Origin: Bifidobacterium coryneforme
GTDB lineage: Bacteria; Actinomycetota; Actinomycetes; Actinomycetales; Bifidobacteriaceae
Assembly (NCBI RefSeq): GCF_000737865.1
Contig: NZ_CP007287.1
Span: forward strand, 1,330,252-1,394,251
Direction of reading: 5' to 3'
Length of the DNA stretch: 64,000 nucleotides
The position numbers and the translations under genes were made by a program. Under the pieces are notes generated by a model that did no database searches, had not been told where the DNA came from, and was given only the letters and a program-made list of their open reading frames with translations. Positions within the stretch are counted from its first letter, which is position 1. Every line of letters starts with the position of its first letter. This document shows, in pieces, positions 34,690-43,841 of the stretch.

Positions 34690-35964
34690 TCACTCGATGG
34701 TCCTGGCCGCGACCTTGCCCCACTCCTTGTCGAGTGTGGACAGGGCCGAATCAAGGTCGCCATCCAGCATGGCCTTGTTCAGAATGGGGTTGTAACTGAT
34801 GCTTGAGGGTATCTGATGATCCGCATACCCCTTGATCCTGCCGGAATCGATCCAGTACTGCGCCGGTTTCAGGGTAGGGACCTCATCGACCGGAATGGAC
34901 GAGAGGGAGGGGATGAGCTGCTGGGACTTGACGAATCTGCGCTGCACCTCATCGGAGAAGAGATAGTCGATGAAGGCCATTGATTCCTTCTCATGCTTGG
35001 GATCGGCCCCCATGGTGATGGCCACATCCCCTCCCGAGACCAGGATGGCATCCCTGGCGTCGTCCGTCGGATAGGGGAAAAAGCCTATATGTATCTTGGG
35101 GTTGATCTGCGTGACCGGGGCCATGGACCAGTTCCCGGCCAGGAGCATGGCCCCCTCGCCCCTGGCGAAGGCCGAGTTGCCGTCCTCGTATGTCATGGTT
35201 CTGACATCCTTGGTCGAGTGCTGGTATATCCAATGGAGTCGTTCCAACAGAGGCTTGAAGTTCTTTTCGAAGGAGACGGGTGAATCCGGTCCCACACTCC
35301 TGCCCTCGTCACGCATCTTGTCCCAGAACCCGTCATTGTCGTAATAAGGTGCCAGGCCGTCGAAGGGCGTGGAAACACGGTTGGGGTCGCCAAGGGTGCC
35401 GATGAAGGGAGCCACTCCGTTGGCCTCCAGCACGGTCACGGCATTTTCAAGGTCCTTCCAGGTACGTGGTTCCTCAATGCCGTAGCGTTTGAAAATATCG
35501 ATGTTGTAGGTGATGCCGCAGACGTTGCCTGCGTAGGGAAGCATATTGATCTGCCCACCGTCGCGCCCCAGCCCGTTAATCACAGACTGCATGGCCGGCC
35601 GCACCCGTGGGGCGATCGAAGTCTTGCTGAAATCATAGAAGACGCCGGCCTTGGCCATCTTACCCATGCTTCCATTTGGGTTCAGAGCTATGACATCGGG
35701 GGTGCGGTCCTTGACCAGGAGGGCCCTCAGAGCCGTATCTGCGGATGAGACCTGATTTTGCACCACCTTGATATTCGGGTGCGACTTCTCGAAATCCGCG
35801 ATGATTCTGGAGTAGTCCTCCACTGCTTCCGGCTTGGTCTGGAAAAAGCTCAGGGTTGTCACTTCGCCCCCTCCCGAGCCGGCACACGCAGACAGGGGTG
35901 CCAGAACCACCACGGCAAGCCCCACGGTAATGGCACGCATCAGCTTGTTCTCTTTTATCTTCAT
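34690..35964 (-). CDS. Sugar ABC transporter substrate-binding lipoprotein
   Basis: A 424-residue extracytoplasmic binding protein (SBP_bac_1/MsmE type). The lipoprotein signal ends in VVVLAPLSACAGSGGG. The mature part begins TTLSFFQTKPEAVEDYSRIIADFEKSHPNIKV and contains the ARGEGAMLLAGNWSMAPV segment common to sugar binders. GAGGAGA precedes the ATG at 35964. A TTGCCA/TAACGT promoter with 17-base spacing lies at 36086-36114 and overlaps a LacI-type operator. It is the first gene of the importer operon; the substrate is unknown but should match the downstream hydrolase. Confidence 0.9.
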   Translation of the reverse strand: MKIKENKLMRAITVGLAVVVLAPLSACAGSGGGEVTTLSFFQTKPEAVEDYSRIIADFEKSHPNIKVVQNQVSSADTALRALLVKDRTPDVIALNPNGSMGKMAKAGVFYDFSKTSIAPRVRPAMQSVINGLGRDGGQINMLPYAGNVCGITYNIDIFKRYGIEEPRTWKDLENAVTVLEANGVAPFIGTLGDPNRVSTPFDGLAPYYDNDGFWDKMRDEGRSVGPDSPVSFEKNFKPLLERLHWIYQHSTKDVRTMTYEDGNSAFARGEGAMLLAGNWSMAPVTQINPKIHIGFFPYPTDDARDAILVSGGDVAITMGADPKHEKESMAFIDYLFSDEVQRRFVKSQQLIPSLSSIPVDEVPTLKPAQYWIDSGRIKGYADHQIPSSISYNPILNKAMLDGDLDSALSTLDKEWGKVAARTIE

Positions 35965-36080
35965 TGACAGTTCTCCTCTGCCCGTCCGAACCGGCCTGGA
36001 TTGATGCCGAAGTTCGACTTGCGATTGCAACCCATCGGGATGGTGAACACCTGAACCGCCATTGGCACCCCGATTGTTGA

Positions 36081-36094
36081 TGTAAACGTTAGCA
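36081..36094. promoter_or_regulatory. LacI-type operator A, upstream of the binding-protein gene
   Basis: TGTAAACGTTAGCA, an imperfect palindrome centred on CG as expected for LacI/GalR regulators. It overlaps the -10 (ACGTTA on this strand, 36086-36091) of a promoter whose -35 is at 36109-36114, a position suited to repression. Confidence 0.65.
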
Positions 36095-36114
36095 CCCACT
36101 TCTACTATTGGCAA
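36086..36114 (-). promoter_or_regulatory. Promoter of the sugar ABC operon
   Basis: Minus-strand TTGCCA (36109-36114) and TAACGT (36086-36091) separated by 17 bases, about 120 bases upstream of the binding-protein start. Confidence 0.55.
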
Positions 36115-36226
36115 GCACATCAGAGCCCTATAAGGTCGTCACGATGGAATGGCTTAAAATCAGCGCTCTACCAAAACTCGCGCTACAGGGAAAGAGATGA
36201 GCGCTGACTAAAAACCAGGCATCCTA

Positions 36227-36240
36227 TGTATACGTATCCA
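36227..36240. promoter_or_regulatory. LacI-type operator C, upstream of the regulator gene
   Basis: TGTATACGTATCCA, matching operators A and B at 9-10 of 14 positions; the half-sites agree at six of seven positions. It lies 70 bases before the regulator start codon, fitting autoregulation. Confidence 0.55.
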
Positions 36241-36310
36241 CTCACATAGCTCGCCATGATAGTATTCCCTTGGTATTGCAAGCCTGAGCGGGGGAATGGA
36301 GGGGGGCACC

Positions 36311-37324
36311 GTGGGAGCATCCATACAGGACGTGGCCGAACGGGCCGGGGTCTCCATAGCCACAGTCTCCCGGACCTTCACCCTCCCCGACAAGGTGCTT
36401 CCGGAAACCAGGAAGAAGGTCCTCGAAGCCGCCCGGGAACTTGACTACACCATATCCAGATCCGCATCGGCCCTGAAATCGGGGAAGTCATCACGAATCG
36501 CTTTCCTGACAGGCGGGGAGTTGGACTCCTGGTACGACTCCCACGTCCTGGCGGGACTGAACTCCATCCTCCATGACGAGGGATACGACATACCCCTCTA
36601 TGCCGTATCCGATGTTCAGGAGCGTCACGCCTTCTTCTCCGACATGTCCATCAAACGCAACGCTGATGCCGTCATGGTCGTGTCCTTCCAGATATCCCAC
36701 ACCGAAGCGGACAAACTGGCAACGACCGGCATCCCCCTATTGGGAATCAACACCGAGCCGATTCCGGAGTTCTCTGCAACGGTCGGCATTGACGAGACCA
36801 GCAGCATGGAACTGGTTGTCAACCACCTGTTCAACCAGGGACACCGCAGCATTGCCTACGTATGCCTGGACCCGGATACCGAGTCCTTCAAGTGGAACGG
36901 CCGTGCTCGACTCCAGGCTTTTCTTTCCTCCTGCTCCAAGCTCGGCGACCAGGTGGAACCCACAGTCATCCATGCGCCCAAGGACGAGACGCGGGCGGAT
37001 TACGCCCTTTCCCAGCTGTCCAGGATGAATCGACCCCCCACGGCCGTAATCTGCATGAACGACGAATACGCCCTCCCACTCATATTCTGCATGCAACGCT
37101 CAGGCTGGATGGTGCCTCGGGACATGTCGGTGGTCGGATTCGACGATTCGACCTATGCTCGCGAGATCGGGCTGACCACCATTCACCAGGACCCCTACGA
37201 AATGGGACGGTCAGCGGCCACTACCCTCCTTGGACTGCTCGCTGGTCAGGAGCCCTCCGAGAGCGTACGGATCCAACCCTCCTTCCTGGCTGTCCGCAGC
37301 ACCACGGCACCCCCGGAACACTGA
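36311..37324 (+). CDS. LacI/GalR-family transcriptional regulator
   Basis: A 337-residue repressor with an N-terminal helix-turn-helix (ASIQDVAERAGVSIATVSRTF, residues 3-23, then the hinge helix YTISRSASALKSGKS) and a periplasmic-binding-protein-like effector domain with RIAFLTGGELDSWYDSHVLAGL, AVICMNDEYALPLIF and MSVVGFDDSTYAREIGLTTIHQDPYEMG. The start is the GTG at 36311, four bases after GGAGGGGGG; an ATG overlapping that ribosome site is a poorer choice. It lies between the ABC operon and the glycoside hydrolase, and three similar operators flank these genes, so it most likely controls the whole locus and itself. Effector unknown, presumably an imported sugar. Confidence 0.92.
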   Translation: MGASIQDVAERAGVSIATVSRTFTLPDKVLPETRKKVLEAARELDYTISRSASALKSGKSSRIAFLTGGELDSWYDSHVLAGLNSILHDEGYDIPLYAVSDVQERHAFFSDMSIKRNADAVMVVSFQISHTEADKLATTGIPLLGINTEPIPEFSATVGIDETSSMELVVNHLFNQGHRSIAYVCLDPDTESFKWNGRARLQAFLSSCSKLGDQVEPTVIHAPKDETRADYALSQLSRMNRPPTAVICMNDEYALPLIFCMQRSGWMVPRDMSVVGFDDSTYAREIGLTTIHQDPYEMGRSAATTLLGLLAGQEPSESVRIQPSFLAVRSTTAPPEH

Positions 37325-37364
37325 CAGGTATCCGTCAGGTCATCTCGACGTTTGATTTTATCGA

Positions 37365-37378
37365 TGTATACGTTATCA
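37365..37378. promoter_or_regulatory. LacI-type operator B, upstream of the glycoside hydrolase
   Basis: TGTATACGTTATCA, identical to operator A at 12 of 14 positions. It is 40 bases after the regulator stop codon and 115 bases before the hydrolase start, next to a TTGATT -35-like hexamer. Confidence 0.62.
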
Positions 37379-37492
37379 TTGGCTGAGGAAAGCAGGAATC
37401 CGCAATGAGGGGACTCCTGGAACGTGTGCCGGCCAAGGATCGATGCCCGGCGCGATACGGACTTTCCACACTCTTGCTGGAAGGAGCAATTG

Positions 37493-39757
37493 ATGCCGGT
37501 TCCAACCCCGGAAACCCAGGAAACCACCGCCGATACCTCTCTGATGGGATACGACCGGAAAGGGGCGGCACGAAACAGGACCAGCCTCTTCGCCGCAGCC
37601 GGTCTCGAATGGCCCGACGGTATGGTCATGGAGTGCGACCTGGGCAGGTTCACCGACTACCCCTTCAGCGTGGATGTGTCCAACAACCGACTCCTGGCCG
37701 CCCTGGACAGGAGCGGTCAGGTCAGAAGAGCCGTTACCGCGGTCGGACTCGATGACGTACGAGGCAAGACCATTCCCGGTGTCTACGTATATAAGAAAAT
37801 GGCATTCTGCCAGGGACACATGGGGTTGCAGGTCTCCTGCCATGGCCGCAGGAGCCAGTCCCCCGCACTCTCCTTCATTGATGACCTCATTCCCGTTTTC
37901 GACGCAAGCATCGACGGCCTTCACAGTCGGACCACGGTCTTCGTGCCGCAGCAGGGCGGGCGGCGGCCCCTGAGCCTGATCCAGCTGTGCAGGCTGACCA
38001 ACAAGGGCAGTGGGCCGGTGGACGTGGACCTGTCCACCCTCACCTCCGTTCAAGGAAAGGACGGAACGGCTCCCCTCCCCCTGTCGGTCAATCTCCTGGA
38101 CGACCACCCGAAGAGCCAGGACCGCATCGATCGGGATGCCTCAAAACCTGACATACCCCTTCAAGGAACCGGAAGGATCCATCTGGAAGCAGGTGAGAGC
38201 CAGGACGTGGCTGCCGTCCTCGATTTCTCCGAAGACCGGAGGAATCTAACCACATACGCCAGCATCCAAGACTGCCGGAAGGCCCTTGAAGAGACCCTGG
38301 CCGCCCGACGCAACAACCTGGGCAGGCTGACCATTCCCGAGGATCCCTGGTACGGCGAACTGGTAACCCGCTCAGCCGAACTGGCCCGGCAGAGTCTCCT
38401 GCTCCTTGACGACGGTCGGGCCGCCGGCTCGTTCTGGGGCTCCAACGCCAATCCACTCCCTGATGTGTGGACCCGTGACTTCGGATATTGCGCCATGGGG
38501 CTGGTCGACAGCAATCCTGACCTGGCCAATCCGATGATCGAATTCCTGGCCCAATACGGCATACCAGAGCAGGCCTGGGAACGCGAGGCCAGAATGCACC
38601 CGGATGCCAGCGGATTCGAGCACTCTCTGGGCAACTCCTGTCTGGCCGTCGTCCTGGCCTCGATGCTGACGCACCGGTACGGAGCAAAGGCCCTCCATGT
38701 CAACCAAGTGGTGTTCTCCGATTACATACGCAGACTCGCCTCGGACCTGATCGCAAAACGACCGGAACCCGGACGCCTTTATGAGACTCTGTACATCTCG
38801 GATGGACCCTCTCGCGGCGACTACCACACCGGATCGAACATACTGGCCTGGAAGGCAGCCAAAGCCATGGCCGAGGACTTCACCAACCTCCTGGACGAAG
38901 ACCAGGCCGAGCAGCTAGGCAGCATAGCGGACCAACTTCGCCGGTCACTGCACGATGAGTGCGTCCAAACCATCGACGGCATACCCATGTACGTGGAGGG
39001 AGCCAACGAGGATGGAACCATCATCGGTGTCCATGATGGAGAGGAGAGCGACCTGACCCTGGCATCGGTCTACGGGTTCGCCAGCCGCGACGACGAACGA
39101 ATCCGCAATCACGCCATCTGGGCCCACAGCACCAGCGACCCCTACTACGCCCCGGTTACCGGAGGAATCGACTTCTGGGACTTCGATGACAGCAATGGAA
39201 TCACCTATCCCGGTCACATCCATGGCCTCTGCCGGGCGAACACCCGGGAGGAGCTCAATCGGAGCCTGCTCGAACTACGCAAGACCACCGACCTGGACGG
39301 CTCATTCTGGTGGTGGCCCTTTGAACATGCCGAGCAGGATCCGACCCGAGTCAAGCGTGGTCTGGGCAAGTGCGGTTGGTGCGCCGGCGAATTCGTCAGC
39401 TTCTTCCTCCACGACATCATGGGCATCGAGCGCGACCAGGATACCCGCAGCATCAAGGTGGCCCCCTATACGCCATGGAGAAGCTTCACCTGGGAGGGGT
39501 TGGCCTTCTGCGGGGGGACAATCGACTTCGGACAGGATGGGAACACCCTCCATTTCACCAACCGGACCGACGAAACCCTCCATGTCAGCCTTCAGATCGC
39601 CATGCAACCAAACACCATGCTGGAAGATGTGACGCTGAATGGCGAGAGCAGACGATACCAGGCCAGCGTGCTCCACCTGCATGACGGGTCCGCCGTCAGA
39701 GTCGAGGAGGAAGTCACCCCTGGAACAAGCATCAACCTGCAGATCAAGACCAGATAA
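37493..39757 (+). CDS. Large glycoside hydrolase with predicted (alpha/alpha)6 barrel, family unassigned
   Basis: A 754-residue protein without signal peptide. Residues 20-290 look like a beta-sandwich N-domain, 300-690 helical and Trp/Asp-rich like an (alpha/alpha)6 barrel, and 690-754 a small beta domain. Candidate active-site segments are PLPDVWTRDFGY, GVHDGEESDLTL, DFWDFDDSNGITYPGHIHGL and GSFWWWPFEHAEQDP; an aromatic and acidic lining of this type is usual in inverting hydrolases. It does not show the diagnostic motifs I know for GH13, GH31, GH36, GH65 or GH125, so I leave the family open. GGAAGGAG precedes the ATG. Being cytosolic and beside a LacI regulator and a CUT1 importer, it probably cleaves the imported oligosaccharide. 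Confidence 0.65.
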   Translation: MPVPTPETQETTADTSLMGYDRKGAARNRTSLFAAAGLEWPDGMVMECDLGRFTDYPFSVDVSNNRLLAALDRSGQVRRAVTAVGLDDVRGKTIPGVYVYKKMAFCQGHMGLQVSCHGRRSQSPALSFIDDLIPVFDASIDGLHSRTTVFVPQQGGRRPLSLIQLCRLTNKGSGPVDVDLSTLTSVQGKDGTAPLPLSVNLLDDHPKSQDRIDRDASKPDIPLQGTGRIHLEAGESQDVAAVLDFSEDRRNLTTYASIQDCRKALEETLAARRNNLGRLTIPEDPWYGELVTRSAELARQSLLLLDDGRAAGSFWGSNANPLPDVWTRDFGYCAMGLVDSNPDLANPMIEFLAQYGIPEQAWEREARMHPDASGFEHSLGNSCLAVVLASMLTHRYGAKALHVNQVVFSDYIRRLASDLIAKRPEPGRLYETLYISDGPSRGDYHTGSNILAWKAAKAMAEDFTNLLDEDQAEQLGSIADQLRRSLHDECVQTIDGIPMYVEGANEDGTIIGVHDGEESDLTLASVYGFASRDDERIRNHAIWAHSTSDPYYAPVTGGIDFWDFDDSNGITYPGHIHGLCRANTREELNRSLLELRKTTDLDGSFWWWPFEHAEQDPTRVKRGLGKCGWCAGEFVSFFLHDIMGIERDQDTRSIKVAPYTPWRSFTWEGLAFCGGTIDFGQDGNTLHFTNRTDETLHVSLQIAMQPNTMLEDVTLNGESRRYQASVLHLHDGSAVRVEEEVTPGTSINLQIKTR

Positions 39758-39797
39758 TCAATCACTGGGCATCGGGAAGACACCAGACTCGCCCGGT

Positions 39798-39844
39798 ATA
39801 TAAAAGGTGGTGCCCCCTCATTGAGGGGGCACCACCTTTTATAT
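39798..39844. terminator. Perfect 22-bp inverted repeat, bidirectional terminator
   Basis: Positions 39798-39819 are exactly complementary to 39823-39844 with a three-base loop; A and T runs flank the GC core, so it can end transcription from the hydrolase gene and from gpmA, which converge here. Confidence 0.92.
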
Positions 39845-39885
39845 GGACTGGTGATACCAGGCCGGACTGAATTACCGGCTCAGAA

Positions 39886-40626
39886 TCACTTCTGGCCCTG
39901 GGCGGCGACGGCAGCGGCACCGGCGGCGGCGGCCTCCGGGTCCAGGTACTCGCCACGGGGCTTGATGGGCTTGAAGTTCTCATCCAGCTCGTAGAGCAGG
40001 GGGATGGCCGTGGGGATGTTCACCTTGGCGATCTCTTCCTCGGTCAGGTTGTCGAGCATCTTGACGATGGCCCGCAACGAGTTGCCATGGGCGGCAATCA
40101 TGACGGTCTTGCCGGTCTTGAGCTCGGGAACGATATCGCTCTCCCAATACGGGGTGACGCGCGTGACCACGTTGGCCAGGGCCTCTGCACGAGGCACGGG
40201 ATCGCCCGCGTAACGGGAATCATGCGACTGGGAGTACTTGTCATCAGGATCGATCTCGGGCGGAGGGGTGGCATAGGAGCGACGCCAGAGCATGAACTTC
40301 TCATCGCCGTACTCTTCGCGAATCTCGCTCTTATCCTTACCCTGCAGGGCTCCGTAATGACGCTCGTTCAGCCTCCAGTCGCGCTTGACGGGAATCCAGA
40401 GACGGTCCGCCTCATCCAGGGCGATGTTGGCGGTGTTGATGGCGCGACGCAGGAGGGAGGTGAAGACGATATCAGGCAGAACACCCTTGTCCTTGAGGAG
40501 CTTGCCGCCCTTCTTGGCTTCAGCCTCACCCTGCTCGGTCAGCGGGACATCCACCCAACCGGTGAACTGATTGGTTTTGTTCCATGCGCTCTGGCCATGC
40601 CGGAGCAGTACTAGTTTGTAAGTCAT
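39886..40626 (-). CDS. gpmA: 2,3-bisphosphoglycerate-dependent phosphoglycerate mutase
   Basis: A 246-residue glycolytic enzyme interconverting 3- and 2-phosphoglycerate. The phosphohistidine motif [10 protein letters not shown] is at residues 7-16, the second catalytic His is in [14 protein letters not shown], and [16 protein letters not shown] and [12 protein letters not shown] are typical. An Ala/Gly-rich tail ends the protein. The ATG at 40626 has no ribosome site; TAGACT ends seven bases upstream, so a leaderless message is likely. A TTG codon six bases upstream is an unlikely alternative. Confidence 0.95.
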   Translation of the reverse strand: MTYKLVLLRHGQSAWNKTNQFTGWVDVPLTEQGEAEAKKGGKLLKDKGVLPDIVFTSLLRRAINTANIALDEADRLWIPVKRDWRLNERHYGALQGKDKSEIREEYGDEKFMLWRRSYATPPPEIDPDDKYSQSHDSRYAGDPVPRAEALANVVTRVTPYWESDIVPELKTGKTVMIAAHGNSLRAIVKMLDNLTEEEIAKVNIPTAIPLLYELDENFKPIKPRGEYLDPEAAAAGAAAVAAQGQK

Positions 40627-40633
40627 ATACAAG

Positions 40634-40639
40634 AGTCTA
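40634..40639 (-). promoter_or_regulatory. gpmA: -10 box adjacent to the gpmA start
   Basis: TAGACT on the minus strand, seven bases before the ATG, identical to the thyA box. Confidence 0.5.
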
Positions 40640-40935
40640 AGACTTGAGTGGGACTCCCGACCAGGGTTATCTCAACCTGCTCCCTATCCTGAAACAAGCG
40701 GAGGGGATTACCGAGGTTCTCCCGAGTACACGGCATATCGCGGGAGAATGAGAGACCTCATCAGAAGGCCTATCGGCCGGGCGATATCCCGAAATCGCCC
40801 GGCCCCAGTTGGTTGAGTGTCGCCGCAGTCGACCATCCAAATCAGTGCGGCGCCAACGAGACGGGCGGAGCACTGCAACGCAACCTGTCACAGAGCTACT
40901 GACGGTTCAAAGACCTGATACTCGTCGGCTGAGAG
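40640..40935. other. Gene-free interval between gpmA and menA
   Basis: About 300 bases without a supportable ORF. It contains a perfect 11-bp hairpin, GGCCGGGCGAT at 40775-40785 with 40794-40804, which may be the menA terminator although it lies 130 bases after the stop codon and lacks a T run. The right end is the gpmA upstream region. Confidence 0.45.
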
Positions 40936-41919
40936 TCATACCAGTTCCAGAAGAAGCCCGACAGTCCAGCACAGAGCCGACACCAAGGTTCCCTTGCCTG
41001 CCAGCACAGAGGCCTTGGACTGATGCCCCTTGGCGAACTTCATGCAAATGAGGAGAAGGAAGGCCGCGATGGGGATGACAATGATGACGGCCGGGACGGA
41101 AACCGTGCCGAAAGTCCAGGAAATCGTGACGAACTGGACCAGGGAAATCAGAATGCTGATTGCATAGACCAGATAGAGGGAAATACGCGCCATCCTCTTT
41201 CCTACCAGGACCGCATACGTGTGTTTGCCGGCCTCCCGGTCTGAGTCGATGTCGCGATAGTTATTGACCATGAGCAGGCCCACGGAGTTCAGCCCGCAGG
41301 CACAGGCAGCCAGGATTCCGGTCAGGTCCACGGACCCGATGATGAAGTACTCGGTACCCAGGGTTGCCACCAGCCCGAAGAAGATGAAGACACTGAGCTC
41401 ACCCAGGCCATGGTATCCGTACGGGTGCTTGCCGCCGACATAGAACCATCCGGCAGCCAGACAGCAGATGCCTACCAGAATCATCCACCAATGACCGGTG
41501 ATGGCCATGACGGCCAGCCCCATGACACAGGTAATTCCAGCAGCGATCAGGGTGGCTCGAAGGACCTTCCGGGGATCCACCCCTGCTGCGACCAGGCGTT
41601 GGGGCTTCCCCGAGACCGCCTCGGCAGCCCCGCGATTCTCGTCGGTGCCGCGTATGCCATCCGAATAGTCATTGGAGAAGTTCGCGGCAATCTGCATGGA
41701 CAGGGCCAGGAAGACGAGCAGGACGAAGACCACTGCAATCCTGCCAGGAGTGGCCTGAAGCAGATTGGGATCGGGAGGGGTGACCGAACAGCCACTGTTG
41801 CACTGCTCCTGAAGGCGGGCCCGGACCACCAGGGCGGCGGCCGTGCCCACACAGACAGGCGCCACCGAGGCAGGAAGGGTCTTGGGCCTCATACCGTTAA
41901 TCCACAATCTTGTATTCAT
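40936..41919 (-). CDS. menA: 1,4-dihydroxy-2-naphthoate polyprenyltransferase (UbiA family)
   Basis: A 327-residue membrane prenyltransferase with about eight helices. MenA attaches the polyprenyl chain to dihydroxynaphthoate, the membrane step of menaquinone synthesis. The first Asp-rich motif is AANFSNDYSDGIRGTDENRG (about residues 79-98), the second NNYRDIDSDREAGKHTYAV, and the N-terminus WINGMRPKTLPASVAPVCVGTA is highly typical of MenA. GAGGAG precedes the ATG. No other men gene is present in the window, so whether menaquinone is made cannot be judged; other prenyl acceptors are possible. Confidence 0.85.
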   Translation of the reverse strand: MNTRLWINGMRPKTLPASVAPVCVGTAAALVVRARLQEQCNSGCSVTPPDPNLLQATPGRIAVVFVLLVFLALSMQIAANFSNDYSDGIRGTDENRGAAEAVSGKPQRLVAAGVDPRKVLRATLIAAGITCVMGLAVMAITGHWWMILVGICCLAAGWFYVGGKHPYGYHGLGELSVFIFFGLVATLGTEYFIIGSVDLTGILAACACGLNSVGLLMVNNYRDIDSDREAGKHTYAVLVGKRMARISLYLVYAISILISLVQFVTISWTFGTVSVPAVIIVIPIAAFLLLICMKFAKGHQSKASVLAGKGTLVSALCWTVGLLLELV

Positions 41920-41993
41920 CGCAACTCCTCATGCATTGGCAATTGCCACAAACCTGGCCCAGCTGTATCCGCCGGTCGCGCCGGTGGGACGAA

Positions 41994-43652
41994 TCAAGCC
42001 AGGGGCTTGACCAGGGGGAAGGTGATGGTCTCCCGGATGGAGGCACCGGTCAGAGCAATCAGAAGCCGATCGATACCCATGCCCATACCCCCGGCCGGCG
42101 GCATACCGACACCCAGAGCCTCCAGGAAGTCCTCGTCGATATCCATGGCCTCCACATCGCCCTGGCTCGCCATCTTGGCCTGCTCCACGAAGCGCTGACG
42201 CTGGACCACCGGATCGTTCAGCTCGGAATATCCTGTCGCCAATTCGAACCCGCGCACGTAGAGGTCCCACTTCTCCACGACGCCCTTCTTGGTCCGGTGG
42301 GCCTTGACCAGGGGCGAGGTCTCGACGGGGAAGTCCCGCACGAAGGTGGGCTCGTACAGCTTGTCCTGCCAGAAGTGCTCCCAGAGATGCTCGACCAGCT
42401 TGCCGTGGTTCTCGGCCGGCTCCTCCTCCAGGCCCAGCTTGTCGGCGATGGCCCGCAGGTGATCCTTGCCCGTCTCCGGGGTGATCTCCTCACCCAGGGA
42501 TTCAGACAGGGACTCGTACATGCTGATCTGTTTCCATTCGCCACCGAAGTCGTACTTCTGCCCGTCGAGCAGGGTGACCTCCATGGAGCCGAAGGCGTCC
42601 TGGGCGGCGTTCTGTATCAGTTCCTTGGTCAGATCACCGATGGTGTCGTAGGTACCGTAGGCCTGATATGCCTCAAGCATGGTGAACTCCGGGGCGTGGG
42701 TGCCGTCAGCGCCCTCGTTGCGGAAATCACGGTTGATTTCGAAGACCCGCTCAATGCCTCCCACCAGGCAACGCTTGAGGAAGAGCTCAGGGGCGATGCG
42801 CAGGAAGAGATCGATATCGAAGGCGTTCATGTGGGTGGTGAAGGGTCGCGCCGCCGCTCCCCCATGGACGGTCTGCAGCATGGGGGTCTCCACCTCCATG
42901 AAGTCATGCCCGTCGAAGGTGCGACGCAGGGAGGAGACGGCCGCCGAACGGTGCCTGACCATATCGCGCGCCTTTTCATCGGCGATCATGGCCAGGTAGG
43001 GCTTGCGGGTACGCTGCTCTTCGGTCAGGTCCTTATGAAGGGCCGGCATGGGCCGCAATGCCTTGGCGGCGATATCCCACTCGGTGGCGAAGACCGAGAG
43101 TTCACCGGTCTTGGACGACACCACCCTGCCGCGCAGGTACAGGTGGTCGCCCAGGTCGACCAGCTGCTTGAACCGCTTCAGGGAATCGGCACCTATCTCC
43201 CTCTTGGAGACCATGCCCTGGATACGGGTACCGTCGCCCGAGGAGAGCTGAACGAAACAGAGACCACCGCCGTTGCGGAGGAAGAGAACGCGCCCGGCGA
43301 TGCCGACCACGTCCTCGGTCTCCTGGCCGGGTTCAAGCTTGCCTTCATAACGGTCCCGAACCTGATTGATGGTCTCCGTCACATCAAGATGAACCGGATA
43401 TGGTTCAAGGCCATCCTTGAGCATCTGCGCACGCTTGGCCACACGGATCTGCACCTGCTCGGGATGCGCCTGGGGACCGAATTCCTTGTTGCTGGAGTCT
43501 ATGGCCTCTTCGGGGCTGGCTCCGGATTCAACCCGGGCAGCGATGGCATTGTCCTGATCCAGCAGCATCTGGGCACGCTGGATGGTATTCATGCCCTCTT
43601 CGCCGGGCTCCTGGTCCTGTGGTCTTTCCGTGGTTTCGCTAGTCTCACTCAT
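41994..43652 (-). CDS. lysS: Lysyl-tRNA synthetase, class II
   Basis: A 552-residue class II synthetase. The OB-fold anticodon domain (about 95-200) has VGIAGRVLFLRNGGGLCFVQL; the catalytic domain has motif 2 FRNEGADGTHAPEFTMLEAYQAY and motif 3 GGMGMGIDRLLIALT. The first 80 residues are an extra, polar, Glu/Gln-rich extension. The ATG at 43652 lacks a ribosome site; TACACT ends eight bases upstream, suggesting a leaderless transcript. menA follows on the same strand after 74 bases. Confidence 0.95.
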   Translation of the reverse strand: MSETSETTERPQDQEPGEEGMNTIQRAQMLLDQDNAIAARVESGASPEEAIDSSNKEFGPQAHPEQVQIRVAKRAQMLKDGLEPYPVHLDVTETINQVRDRYEGKLEPGQETEDVVGIAGRVLFLRNGGGLCFVQLSSGDGTRIQGMVSKREIGADSLKRFKQLVDLGDHLYLRGRVVSSKTGELSVFATEWDIAAKALRPMPALHKDLTEEQRTRKPYLAMIADEKARDMVRHRSAAVSSLRRTFDGHDFMEVETPMLQTVHGGAAARPFTTHMNAFDIDLFLRIAPELFLKRCLVGGIERVFEINRDFRNEGADGTHAPEFTMLEAYQAYGTYDTIGDLTKELIQNAAQDAFGSMEVTLLDGQKYDFGGEWKQISMYESLSESLGEEITPETGKDHLRAIADKLGLEEEPAENHGKLVEHLWEHFWQDKLYEPTFVRDFPVETSPLVKAHRTKKGVVEKWDLYVRGFELATGYSELNDPVVQRQRFVEQAKMASQGDVEAMDIDEDFLEALGVGMPPAGGMGMGIDRLLIALTGASIRETITFPLVKPLA

Positions 43653-43660
43653 AACCCAAC

Positions 43661-43666
43661 AGTGTA
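43661..43666 (-). promoter_or_regulatory. lysS: -10 box adjacent to the lysS start
   Basis: TACACT on the minus strand, eight bases before the ATG with no Shine-Dalgarno sequence. Confidence 0.5.
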
Positions 43667-43760
43667 CGCAAAAGCCGATACACGGCACCTATGGATGAGC
43701 CCCAACCGCCACGCCGAATGGTCTTGTACCACCCCACCGTGTAAAATCAAGGACTTGTCA

Positions 43761-43834
<74 letters not shown>

Positions 43835-43841
43835 CGGACAC

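Noticed and set aside
37405-37755. 116-codon frame overlapping the glycoside hydrolase start
   Set aside because: Out of frame with the hydrolase, Arg/Gly-rich and without a ribosome site; a coding shadow.
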